Shown: piece after piece, positions 40,728-48,986 of the stretch
Position numbering within the stretch: position 1 is the first letter of the stretch
Layout: the number at the start of each line of letters is the position of its first letter
Position numbers and translations under genes: made by a program
Source: Nitrospira sp.
GTDB taxonomy: Bacteria; Nitrospirota; Nitrospiria; Nitrospirales; Nitrospiraceae
Direction: 5' to 3'
NCBI GenBank assembly: GCA_024998645.1
Contig: JACOEJ010000009.1
Location: 1-60,393 of the forward strand
Length of the DNA stretch: 60,393 nucleotides
The notes under the pieces: model-generated
What the model was told of the DNA's origin: nothing
Databases searched by the model: none
Seen by the model: the letters and a program-made list of their open reading frames with translations, nothing else

Positions 40728-41501
40728 TCACCGAATATCGGCGAGTTTATTCTTTGCGAGCTTGGCTTCATCCGAGGCAGGGAACTCCTCGATGACCCGC
40801 TTGAGATATTTCCTGGACTTCACCAAATCACCGGTTTCCGCCGTCGCCAAACCCAGCTTATAGAGGGCAGCAGAGACTTTTTCGTTCCCGGGGTATTCCG
40901 CGACGAGATACTCGAACGTCGTTGTGGCGCGCGCGTAGTCCTTCTGATTATAGAGCGACTCTCCCAACCAGTAATGCGCGTTCGGCGTCAACGAAGTCCC
41001 GGGAAAATCTTTGGTGAATCGCTGAAATCCTGATACCGCCAGATCGTACTTTCCGTTCAGAAAATCGTTGTACGCGAGATTGAAGGCGGATGTCGGGGTG
41101 ATGCCGGGCATGCCGGACACAATAGAGGAACTCTCGCCTTGACCTGTAGACTTGCTCGGCTTCGCCGCTTTCGGCGCATCAGACACGGCAACGTCGGCCC
41201 GGGCGGATGCGAGTCCGCCGCCCTCTTCAAGCTTGGCCAGCTTCGACTCCAGCTTTTGAAGGCGCGCTGCCAACTCATCAACCCGCGGCTTGCCCGACTC
41301 AACATCCTTGACACGTTCGACCGATTCGAGACGCCGCAAGACCGCATCGACCCGCTGATGGTCCTGCTCCTGGGAGCGCGACACCGTCGAGAGTTGGTCC
41401 CGCAGCTCGACAAAATCTGCATGTTTGGCGCATCCCGGCAAGATCAGTAACGAACCCGCGACTCCGATCGCCGTCACATACGGGGTAATAAAGGCTCGCA
41501 T
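40728..41501 (-). CDS. cpoB: Tol-Pal-associated CpoB/YbgF-like lipoprotein
   Basis: This 257-residue protein has an N-terminal lipobox (LLILPGCAKH), a coiled coil (residues about 30-95), and a C-terminal set of TPRs (TSAFNLAYNDFLNGKYDLAVSGF; THYWLGESLYNQ-type; YKLGLATAETGDLVKSRKYLK). CpoB coordinates the outer-membrane-linking Tol system with peptidoglycan synthesis during division. It follows a longer paralogue by five bases. Lipobox placement suggests a lipid anchor, whereas CpoB in E. coli is periplasmic. Confidence 0.85.
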   Translation of the reverse strand: MRAFITPYVTAIGVAGSLLILPGCAKHADFVELRDQLSTVSRSQEQDHQRVDAVLRRLESVERVKDVESGKPRVDELAARLQKLESKLAKLEEGGGLASARADVAVSDAPKAAKPSKSTGQGESSSIVSGMPGITPTSAFNLAYNDFLNGKYDLAVSGFQRFTKDFPGTSLTPNAHYWLGESLYNQKDYARATTTFEYLVAEYPGNEKVSAALYKLGLATAETGDLVKSRKYLKRVIEEFPASDEAKLAKNKLADIR

Positions 41502-41506
41502 GGAAT

Positions 41507-43045
41507 CTATCGACCCTCCTTCAACTGAACCAGCTTGTCAGATGCTTTTCCAGCTTCGGGGCTCCTCGGATACAGCGTGACCACTTGTTTAAATGCAGAC
41601 GAGGCCCGCTTCTTATCCTTCAAGGCAAGATAGGCATAGCCCTTCTTCAAAATGGCGGCCGGCACTTTCTCACTTCGCGGATAATCCAGCTCGACCTTGT
41701 CATACGCATCGATGGCTCGCTTGAAATCCTTGGCCCCGTAGTAGGCCTCTCCAAGCCAATAGCGGGCATTCGGAGCAAGGTCCGAGTTCGGATAGTTGGC
41801 GATGAACGCTGAAAACCCCCGTCGCGCTCCCTCTAAATCACCGTCACGGAATAGAGCCAGCACCCGTTCATATTGTCCACGGTCTGCCGCGACATCGACT
41901 ACTGGAGCAGGGGTAGCGACAACCGGAGCTTCCACAGGAGCGGAGATCGACGCCACCGGGGCAACGGGACTCTCCCCCTCCTCCGGTGAGGCCTGCTGAG
42001 ACTGAGCCTGGTGCGAAGACGAAGCAGACTCAGCCTCCTGCACGTGCCGTTCAGGTGCGGGGGCTTCCATTGAAGGAGAAAGGGCAGATCGTTGCGCCTG
42101 CTTGAGATTCTGTGTACGCCCTCCGTTCTTTTGGCTCACTTGCTCCAAAGACCGGCCCAATGAATCGATCCGGCGATCCTGCTCATCAAATCGCGCTGAG
42201 AATTTCTGGCTGACTGATTCCAGCGTCTTGACCACCGACGCGACGCTCTTATTGACCCCATCAAGGTGACCGGCCATGGTCCGATTGGACTCATTTATAT
42301 GCGAAACTGCGGCCTTGTTGTCTGTATCAACTTTGTTTGATACCGCCCGCGCCTCCTGCTCATCCTGAGTGACACGATCATTCAAACTCGTGAACGCTGT
42401 TTTGAATCCGGTGAGCGACTGGTTAAACTGGGTCAGGTTCTGAGTCACTTTCTGATCCAGATTCTGTTGACTGGCCTCCAGATCTCTCCGCTGTCCATCA
42501 AGCCGTTCGGCTACTTTCCGATCCAACACCTCATTGCTCTGCTTCACGGCCATCAGCACGTCGCGTTTGAGGTCTTCCGTCGCCTTACTGACCGCCCGGG
42601 ATAACTCGTCGAGACGTGCATTTACTTTGGCATCTTGCGTTTCAAGACTTTTCTGCAACCAGACATAGCGAGTGTTGGTATCCGTCTCTAGCTTGGCTGC
42701 CAGCTGTTCCAGTTTCTTCGTTTGCTGTTCCAACTGCGCCGAGCGATGCTTAAGGTCTTCCTGCTTGGACTGAAGCTCCTCCGCCTGGTGCCGCGCTTTT
42801 TCCAGTTCCCCACGAAGTTGCGGCAGATCCTGCTCCCGCAGGTTGGAAATCTCTTGGCTCTGCCGCGCGCGCGTCTGAGAGAGCTGATCGTCCTGCTGCT
42901 TAAGCTTCTGCTGCAGGGCTCGCTCGGTTTGTTTGAGATCGGCTTGTTGCGCCACACATCCGGACAACAGCGTGAAGAGCATGACTAGAACCACAGCCAC
43001 TACACACCTCACTTGCTGGAGATGATCCTGATCCATTCTCACCAT
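41507..43045 (-). CDS. Long coiled-coil CpoB/YbgF-like lipoprotein
   Basis: This lipoprotein of about 512 residues has a lipobox (LFTLLSGCVAQQ), about 270 residues of coiled coil (QKLKQQDDQLSQTRARQSQEI onward), a low-complexity Pro/Ala-rich linker, and a C-terminal TPR domain (DGDLEGARRGFSAFIANYPNSDLAPNARYWLGEAYYG in two parts) like that of the adjacent CpoB. It lies between pal and cpoB with gaps of under ten bases on its 3' side. The long coiled coil could span from the outer membrane towards peptidoglycan. The start is ambiguous; ATG at 43066, 43045 and 43036 are all possible. Confidence 0.8.
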   Translation of the reverse strand: MVRMDQDHLQQVRCVVAVVLVMLFTLLSGCVAQQADLKQTERALQQKLKQQDDQLSQTRARQSQEISNLREQDLPQLRGELEKARHQAEELQSKQEDLKHRSAQLEQQTKKLEQLAAKLETDTNTRYVWLQKSLETQDAKVNARLDELSRAVSKATEDLKRDVLMAVKQSNEVLDRKVAERLDGQRRDLEASQQNLDQKVTQNLTQFNQSLTGFKTAFTSLNDRVTQDEQEARAVSNKVDTDNKAAVSHINESNRTMAGHLDGVNKSVASVVKTLESVSQKFSARFDEQDRRIDSLGRSLEQVSQKNGGRTQNLKQAQRSALSPSMEAPAPERHVQEAESASSSHQAQSQQASPEEGESPVAPVASISAPVEAPVVATPAPVVDVAADRGQYERVLALFRDGDLEGARRGFSAFIANYPNSDLAPNARYWLGEAYYGAKDFKRAIDAYDKVELDYPRSEKVPAAILKKGYAYLALKDKKRASSAFKQVVTLYPRSPEAGKASDKLVQLKEGR

Positions 43046-43072
43046 CCGTGTGGCGCTCCCAAACATTCGATG

Positions 43073-43780
43073 CTACTTCCCGGACTTCACGACCACATGG
43101 CCGCGACGATTTTGTGCATAACAGGCTTCGCTATGGTCTTTGCAAAACGGCCGCTCTTTCCCGTACGACACCACGCCCAAGCGATTGGCACTCACACCGA
43201 GCTCGACCAAATAGTTCCGGGCCGCCTTCGCGCGCTTCTCACCCAGCACCAGGTTATAGGCTGAGGTTCCACGCTCATCGCAATGCCCTTCAATCTTCAA
43301 TTGAGCCCCCGGATTCCCCTTGATCCACTCGGCATCGCGGGAGAGCGCCTGGCGTCCCTCCTCTGAGATCGCAAAGCTATCATAGCCGAAGAACACATCT
43401 CGCAAACCGGCCGCATCAGCAGCGGCTTGCTCGGACCGGATTTCATCCATCTGACGACCGCTCTGGGAAGGATCCAGCTTCGCCATCATCGTCCCGCCGT
43501 TCACGCGCTCCTCGCCGGGATTCTTATCGAGCCCGCGCAACCCGCCTGATCCGTCGCGACCGGCCAACGAGGTATCAGGGAAATTGGAGCTGACTCCGCC
43601 ACCAGTAGATCCAGTTGGTCCGCCTATTCCACCGGCACCGGGAGCTCCTTTGGCCATGCCAGCCTGTGAGGACTGGGTGTCCCCGCCTGACTGCACGGAC
43701 TTCTTCGAACAGCCCGGCATCGTGACCAGCAACAGACCGGCCAGCATCGGAATCGACCATTGTGATAACGTCGCGCTCAT
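43073..43780 (-). CDS. pal: Peptidoglycan-associated lipoprotein Pal
   Basis: This 235-residue outer-membrane lipoprotein has a lipobox (LLVTMPGCSKKS), a Gly/Ser-rich linker (GGIGGPTGSTGGG), and an OmpA/Pal peptidoglycan-binding domain (FGYDSFAISEEG, LKIEGHCDERGTSAYNLVLGEKRA split, RNYLVELGVSANRLGVVSYG). It anchors the outer membrane to peptidoglycan and binds TolB. ATG at 43780 with AAGGAG upstream replaces the longer track start. It is 85 bases downstream of tolB. Confidence 0.95.
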   Translation of the reverse strand: MSATLSQWSIPMLAGLLLVTMPGCSKKSVQSGGDTQSSQAGMAKGAPGAGGIGGPTGSTGGGVSSNFPDTSLAGRDGSGGLRGLDKNPGEERVNGGTMMAKLDPSQSGRQMDEIRSEQAAADAAGLRDVFFGYDSFAISEEGRQALSRDAEWIKGNPGAQLKIEGHCDERGTSAYNLVLGEKRAKAARNYLVELGVSANRLGVVSYGKERPFCKDHSEACYAQNRRGHVVVKSGK

Positions 43781-43865
43781 AGATTCGCTCCTTCTTCTAG
43801 AGATATCTCCCGGCCTATCCGGCGAGACATCTTCAATGTGTGATCGTGTGTATCGACCAGGTGAA

Positions 43866-45188
43866 TTACGACGCCGGCGACCAGGCCGGCGCACTGTTGT
43901 GCGTGCCAGTAAATGTGACCCGCTCCAAATCTTTTCCGTCTGCGTTAATCATATAAATCTGGCTCTTCCCATCCACGGTCGAACTAAAGACCAGATGCCT
44001 TCCGTCCGGAGACCAGGATGGTGAATCCTCAACCCCGGGCCCTGCCGTGAGTTGCACCCGCTTCTGCCCGTCCGGCGTGATGAGACACAACTTATACTCT
44101 TTCTTGGGCGTCCGGCACACATACGCAATCCAGTTTCCCCGAGGCGACCAAGCCGGCGCCGCATTGTAGTCCCCCTCAAATGTCAGGCGACGAACATTCG
44201 TGCCGTCGGCGCTCATGAGAAACACCTGGGGGCCGCCACTCCGATCCGACGCAAACGCCAGTTCCCGCCCTGAGGGAGCCCAGGACGGTGAGAGATCTCC
44301 CGATGCGTGTGTCGTCATGCGCTGCATGGCCTTCGTTCTGGTATCGAGTTTATAGAGTTCTGAATTGCCCTCATGGCTCGACGCGAATGCCAGAAAATTA
44401 CCATCGGGCGACAATGCCGGCGTGATGTTCAATCCAGCCAGCGACACAATCGTCCACCGTTTTCCGGTGGCTAATTCGATCATATCGATATCCTGCGTAT
44501 TGCGATTGCGATACGCCGTAAACACCAGAAAACGGCGGTCGGGCGACCAGCGCGGCATCAGGTTCAAGAAGCCATCCGATGTCAGCTGGCGTGGCTCATA
44601 CCCGTCATAGTCCATCACAAACAGCTCCCGCGCCGTTCCCTGCTCGGACACGTAAGCAATTTTCGTGCGGGCAATACCCGGTTCGCCGGTATACCGAAAC
44701 ACTAATTCATCCGCAAAGCGATGGGCCATCAGGCGTACGACTGAAGAAGACCCGACGTAGCGTTTTCCGCCGACAATCTCATCCGATTCGCCATCATAGA
44801 CGAATCCGTCCATGCTCACATCGGCTTCCTTGTCCCCGTCCTTCGCACCGGCCTTTCCCCAGACCAGCACCGAAACACCGTTTTCTTTTGCCTGCTTGAA
44901 CACCGGATGTGGGCCGGTGCCTACATCCCGCACTTTGATACCGAGACTCGGAAGATCCACGAGTGAAAACACGAGCGATCGCCGGATGTCGGCCTTCAGC
45001 ACCTCTTCAAGCCGTCCTCCCAGCCACTCCGGACCACCCGCATTCTGGATCCCGATCACGCCCAGAGGAATTTTTTGAAAGTCCGGCCTGGTCGCCTCAA
45101 GAAATACATCGGCCGCACCGGACTCGATGATCCCGATGAGCCCGACCGACACCAAGCAACCCAACATGCACCACGTTCGGAATGTCAT
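43866..45188 (-). CDS. tolB: Tol-Pal system beta-propeller protein TolB
   Basis: This 440-residue periplasmic protein has a signal peptide (MLGCLVSVGLIGIIESGAA), an N-terminal alpha/beta domain, and a six-bladed propeller visible as repeated WSPDR and WSPDG motifs (LMPRWSPDRRFLVFTAYRN; NITPALSPDGNFLAFASS; APAWSPRGNWIAYVC). It connects Pal with TolA. It starts four bases after the tolA/tonB-like gene. Confidence 0.95.
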   Translation of the reverse strand: MTFRTWCMLGCLVSVGLIGIIESGAADVFLEATRPDFQKIPLGVIGIQNAGGPEWLGGRLEEVLKADIRRSLVFSLVDLPSLGIKVRDVGTGPHPVFKQAKENGVSVLVWGKAGAKDGDKEADVSMDGFVYDGESDEIVGGKRYVGSSSVVRLMAHRFADELVFRYTGEPGIARTKIAYVSEQGTARELFVMDYDGYEPRQLTSDGFLNLMPRWSPDRRFLVFTAYRNRNTQDIDMIELATGKRWTIVSLAGLNITPALSPDGNFLAFASSHEGNSELYKLDTRTKAMQRMTTHASGDLSPSWAPSGRELAFASDRSGGPQVFLMSADGTNVRRLTFEGDYNAAPAWSPRGNWIAYVCRTPKKEYKLCLITPDGQKRVQLTAGPGVEDSPSWSPDGRHLVFSSTVDGKSQIYMINADGKDLERVTFTGTHNSAPAWSPAS

Positions 45189-45191
45189 GGG

Positions 45192-46235
45192 TTATCCGTT
45201 TTGTTCTCCCACCGTAAACGTGAAATGAGCATCGAAGTAAGATTCAGTGAGATCCGCGGGAAACATCGGCAACGGATTGGCCGTCACGACCGCCCGCTTC
45301 CCTGCTAAATCGAAATACTCATTTCCCGACGACTGCTCGACCGCCACACCACTCACGCTCCCATCCCGATGCAATCGGAACTTCACCACGACGCGGTACG
45401 CCTGCGCCGTCACATCAACCGGAGGCGCAGCCCACATGCTGCTGATCTTGCGGCGCACTTGCGCCAAATAGGCATTGGAGCCCGGAGCCATCCCGGGAAC
45501 TTTCAATGTCGTATCCACCGCTTTCACGCTCGGCGCTTTCGCCTCGAGTTGAGGCGCCGGCGTCGGCTGGGACTCCGCATGAGCCACCCTGGACTCTTGG
45601 GGCAGCTCCGGTCTCTTAATCTTGCTAAGCTCTTCGTCCAGCTCCCGATTGAGTTCGTCGGTCAGAGACGGCCGCGGCTTCGTTTCCGCCGGCCTTTTTG
45701 TCACGATCTTCGCTTCGGACACCACCGGAACATCCGGCAATTTCAGCTTGGGGACATTCGCAACCGCCGGCTCCTGAACTTTTTTCGGCTTGTCAGCCGG
45801 ACTGTAATCGCCAAACTTTGGAGCGTCCGGAGGTAACTCAATGCCCTTCAACAAATCACGCATCGGATTTTGCGCAGCCTTGGTGGGAGCAGCCACCTCT
45901 CGCTGAACTACGGGCGGCATCACTGGAGCAGCTTTCACCGGAGGCGTCGGGACCGGAGTCTCCACCTGCTTCACCGGTACTTTGACCGGCTCAACCGCTT
46001 TAACGGGCTCAACCGCCTTGACCGGAGGGGTCGGCAGGCTGGCCAGGGAAATTTCGATGGACGCTAACGGCCGCTCACCATGCTGCGGTAACCGCACCCA
46101 GGTGACGAGAATAAAGACACCCAGGTGAAGCGCTATGGACCACACCACCGCCCGCTTCAAGCGGCGGGTCAACTGGCCCTGCAGTCCCTCATCCAGCCAA
46201 GCCCGGGAGTGCGCTGCAACCTGTACCATGGCCAA
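45192..46235 (-). CDS. TolA/TonB-type energy transducer
   Basis: This protein of about 347 residues has one N-terminal membrane anchor (VVWSIALHLGVFILVTWV), a long Pro/Lys/Val-rich periplasmic stalk containing VKAVEP repeats (PPVKAVEPVKAVEPVKVPVKQ), and a C-terminal TonB-type domain (YLAQVRRKISSMWAAPPVDV onward). Its place between tolR and tolB makes it the functional TolA that carries proton-motive force to Pal and TolB. TTG at 46235 has AGGA six bases upstream; ATG at 46229 is an alternative. Confidence 0.88.
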   Translation of the reverse strand: MAMVQVAAHSRAWLDEGLQGQLTRRLKRAVVWSIALHLGVFILVTWVRLPQHGERPLASIEISLASLPTPPVKAVEPVKAVEPVKVPVKQVETPVPTPPVKAAPVMPPVVQREVAAPTKAAQNPMRDLLKGIELPPDAPKFGDYSPADKPKKVQEPAVANVPKLKLPDVPVVSEAKIVTKRPAETKPRPSLTDELNRELDEELSKIKRPELPQESRVAHAESQPTPAPQLEAKAPSVKAVDTTLKVPGMAPGSNAYLAQVRRKISSMWAAPPVDVTAQAYRVVVKFRLHRDGSVSGVAVEQSSGNEYFDLAGKRAVVTANPLPMFPADLTESYFDAHFTFTVGEQNG

Positions 46236-46243
46236 CCGATGTC

Positions 46244-46687
46244 CTATTTATTTCGACGCGGGATCGCCACGTCTGTCACCCGTTCAGGGCCGGCAGGATC
46301 GGTCACCATCCCCAATTTCTCAATCCCGGCCTTCTTCACTCCGTCCATCACCTGGATCACTACGCCATAAGGCACGTCGCGATCGGCCCGGAGATAGACC
46401 GACACATCGGCATGCTCTTCCTTCAGGAGTTTCAACTTGCGTTCCAATTGGACGGCACTCACCTGGTCCTTATCGAGATACAAGCGCTGATCCTTCTCGA
46501 TTGTCAGAACCGCTCGAATCTCCGGCTTGATCGTGTTCGACGCAGACGTCGGTAACTTGATATCCATGCCCCGATAGAGCATCGGTGCCGTCACCATAAA
46601 AATGACCAGCAGCACCAGCACGACATCGACCAGGGGAATAATATTGATCTCCGCCATGAAGCGGCGTTGGCGTGTTTCGAGGATCAT
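46244..46687 (-). CDS. tolR: Biopolymer transport protein TolR/ExbD
   Basis: This 147-residue protein has one membrane helix (INIIPLVDVVLVLLVIFMVTAPML in two parts) containing the essential Asp of the proton channel (PLVDV). It overlaps tolQ by four bases (ATGA) and partners it in the proton-driven Tol motor. The periplasmic domain ends IPRRNK. Sequence alone cannot separate TolR from ExbD; the neighbours indicate TolR. Confidence 0.92.
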   Translation of the reverse strand: MILETRQRRFMAEINIIPLVDVVLVLLVIFMVTAPMLYRGMDIKLPTSASNTIKPEIRAVLTIEKDQRLYLDKDQVSAVQLERKLKLLKEEHADVSVYLRADRDVPYGVVIQVMDGVKKAGIEKLGMVTDPAGPERVTDVAIPRRNK

Positions 46688-47376
46688 CCCTTCGTCCCTA
46701 TGGAAGCCGGCTTAGCCTTCGGTGCCATCAACGTCAGAAGCTCCACCGTCACCGTATCCATGCGGAACGCGGTGCCGCGGATACGGGACAGGAAGTAGTT
46801 GTAGGCAATCACCGCGGGAATCGCCGTGAACAATCCGGCCGCCGTCGCCACCAGCGCTTCGGACACGCCGGGCGCTACTGCAGCAATACTGGCAGTTCCC
46901 TGCGAACCGATTTCCCTGAACGAATCGATGATCCCCATCACAGTCCCCAGCAATCCGACGAACGGGCTGATATTTCCCGTCGTGGCGAGAAAGGGAAGAT
47001 ACGACTCAAGGTGAGAGAGCTGTCCCTGCGCAATATGCTGAGCCGTGCGCTCCATCACGTGGCGGTCTACAGGAAGAGCGCTTCCACCATCCTGAAACTC
47101 GCGTCCAGTCCCAAGCCGATCAACCACGCCATGGAAGATTTTGGCGCAAGGGCTCCCGGTCGAACGCTGGGCATGGCGCACTACTTCATCGACATCCTTG
47201 GCCTTCAATAGCACGGTCATAAACCGCCGGTCTTCTCTGTCGGCGGACTTGAAGACTTTCAACTTGAGGAGAATCACGGCCCAGGATACGACTGACAGCA
47301 GGAGGAGAAGAAAGAGGACGACTTTCGACACCACGCCCAGTGATCCAATGAGAGCCATGGGACCTGACTGGAACAT
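46684..47376 (-). CDS. tolQ: Biopolymer transport protein TolQ/ExbB
   Basis: This 230-residue membrane protein has three helices (VVLFLLLLLSVVSWAVILLK; FLATTGNISPFVGLLGTVMGII in two parts; AGLFTAIPAVIAYNYFL). GTVMGIIDSF and AVAPGVSEALVATAAGL are the MotA/TolQ/ExbB signature. It forms the stator-like motor with TolR. It is the first Tol gene, 75 bases or more after the tRNA-Asp gene. ATG at 47358 is an alternative start. Confidence 0.93.
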   Translation of the reverse strand: MFQSGPMALIGSLGVVSKVVLFLLLLLSVVSWAVILLKLKVFKSADREDRRFMTVLLKAKDVDEVVRHAQRSTGSPCAKIFHGVVDRLGTGREFQDGGSALPVDRHVMERTAQHIAQGQLSHLESYLPFLATTGNISPFVGLLGTVMGIIDSFREIGSQGTASIAAVAPGVSEALVATAAGLFTAIPAVIAYNYFLSRIRGTAFRMDTVTVELLTLMAPKAKPASIGTKG

Positions 47377-47450
47377 AGGACGCTAGCGTCTCCCTCCTCT
47401 ATTCATGACACACCGTAGTGTGATGGAGTGTACTCAACCCTGAAGAAAAA

Positions 47451-47527
47451 TGGCGGGGCCGACGGGATTTGAACCCGCGACCTCCAGATTGACAATCTGG
47501 CGTCCTAACCAGCTGAACGACGGCCCC
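47451..47527 (-). tRNA. tRNA-Asp(GTC)
   Basis: On the minus strand the sequence begins GGGGCCGTCGTTCAGCTGG and ends CGGCCCCGCCA. The anticodon loop is CCAGA TTGTCAA TCTGG, giving anticodon GTC. The acceptor stem is seven bases, a TTCAAAT T-loop is present and CCA is encoded. It lies between tRNA-Val and tolQ. Confidence 0.95.
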
Positions 47528-47654
47528 GCGCGATTCTTCTATATGGCGGATGGTCGGAACGACAAGACGATTGACTATGCAGCCGTTCAAGTCCCGAAAT
47601 CAGAAATGATAATATCTTCCTTTTTCGATCTGCCCCTACACACCGGCTTACCTC

Positions 47655-47730
47655 TGGTAGGCGGAACAGGGATCGAACCTGCGACATCCACCGTGTAAAG
47701 GTGGCGCTCTACCAACTGAGCTATCCGCCC
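47655..47730 (-). tRNA. tRNA-Val(TAC)
   Basis: On the minus strand the sequence begins GGGCGGATAGCTCAGTTGG and ends TCCGCCTACCA. The anticodon loop is CCACC TTTACAC GGTGG, giving anticodon TAC. D- and T-arms (GGTTCGATCC) are standard and CCA is encoded. It follows xerD by about 130 bases. Confidence 0.95.
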
Positions 47731-47862
47731 GTTTTTCTTAGCAACGTTGGCGGATGCTACCAAGTCCATCCGGCCTTGTCAACCGATTCTCGCACTCTTC
47801 TTGCAGTTTTCTTGTGCTCCTGCAGCATTTTCATTCGTCACGGCTCGAGGACGGCAAGAATC

Positions 47863-48792
47863 TTATTTCTTGAGAGTCCTGGCCTGCCGGGGGAAGAATC
47901 GCCGATGAACCTGTTTCAGCCGGCCCCGTTCAACATGGGTGTAGATCTGCGTCGTGGCAATATCTGCATGGCCCAACATCGCCTGCACCGCGCGCAAATC
48001 GGCACCCCCTTCAAGTAAATGCGTGGCAAATGAATGTCGCAGCATGTGTGGCGAGATCGGCTTGGCAATGCCCGCGCGCCGAGCGCGCCGACTCACGATC
48101 TTCCAAAAAGCCTGCCTGGTCAACGGTCCCCCGCGTCGAGAAACAAAGAGCGCCCGCGATGTCCGCCGATTCAAAATGGCGGAACGAACGTGATCGACAT
48201 ACTGCGCCAGTGCCTCTCTCGCAGTTTCACCGATCGGAACAAGGCGCTCCTTTGCCCCCTTCCCTAAAATCCGCAGACAACCCACGCCCAGATCAAGGCG
48301 CACCAGTTCCACCGACACCAACTCAGAGACGCGCAATCCCGACGCATACATCACCTCCAGCATCGTGCGATCACGCTGATCTTCCAATGCGGGCAACGGC
48401 GGCAAATCTAATAGAGCCGTGACCTCCGCCATCGTCAGCGTTTTGGGTAACCGCACTGCCCGCCGGGCCACCGACAGATCCTGCATCGGACTGACCGGCA
48501 ACAACCCTTCGCGCACGAGAAATCGAAACCAGCCGCGCAACGTCGACATCGTGCGCGCCATCGACGCCGAGGACAGGCGATGCTCTTTCAGGGACGCGAG
48601 AAACCCGGTGAGCTGCGGCGGCGCGACCGCCTCGCCCATTCCGATCCGGTGCTGAGCAAGAAAGGACTGCAACTTGATCAGATCGCGCCGATAGGCTTCC
48701 AGCGTGTTGACCGCCAATCCGCCTTCAACTCGAAGTTGCCCAAGATACCGTTCAACCAGCGGATCGAGAATCTGATCGATCGATGTAGCCAT
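47863..48792 (-). CDS. xerD: Site-specific tyrosine recombinase XerD/XerC-type
   Basis: This 309-residue recombinase acts on dif sites to resolve chromosome dimers. The N-terminal core-binding domain is a SAM-like helical region (YLGQLRVEGGLAVNTLEAYRRDL in two parts). Catalytic residues are Arg in SGLRVSEL, Lys in GKGAKERLVPI, HMLRHSFATHLL, LGHADIATTQIYTHV (His and the nucleophilic Tyr). Length and motifs fit the chromosomal Xer proteins; xerC versus xerD cannot be fixed by eye. It leads the long minus-strand block and is followed by two tRNAs. Confidence 0.9.
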   Translation of the reverse strand: MATSIDQILDPLVERYLGQLRVEGGLAVNTLEAYRRDLIKLQSFLAQHRIGMGEAVAPPQLTGFLASLKEHRLSSASMARTMSTLRGWFRFLVREGLLPVSPMQDLSVARRAVRLPKTLTMAEVTALLDLPPLPALEDQRDRTMLEVMYASGLRVSELVSVELVRLDLGVGCLRILGKGAKERLVPIGETAREALAQYVDHVRSAILNRRTSRALFVSRRGGPLTRQAFWKIVSRRARRAGIAKPISPHMLRHSFATHLLEGGADLRAVQAMLGHADIATTQIYTHVERGRLKQVHRRFFPRQARTLKK

Positions 48793-48907
48793 AAGAAGAA
48801 ATGCACGAGGAGTAGGCGAATCAGGAATACTGCGGCACCGCGACCTGCCTAGCGGCAGACTATAGCCAACTCGCCAGGTGAACTCAACGAACCAACCGCG
48901 GTTCTCC

Positions 48908-48935
48908 TTGACACTTCCGCACCCTTTCCGATACT
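48908..48935 (+). promoter_or_regulatory. Candidate sigma-70 promoter for the TPR/binding-protein gene
   Basis: TTGACA (48908-48913), a 16-base spacer and GATACT (48930-48935) lie about 50 bases before the ATG at 48987. The -35 is consensus and the -10 matches four of six. Confidence 0.5.
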
Positions 48936-48986
48936 AGTCACAGCGTGTCATCTAACAACCACCCGCATGCTCTTTGCTGCCTCTAA

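Noticed and set aside
47863-48792. Tyrosine recombinase next to tRNA genes as a sign of a genomic island or prophage
   Set aside because: The recombinase has chromosomal Xer length and motifs, the tRNA genes are intact, and the flanking genes are core (tol-pal). No attachment repeats or phage genes were seen.
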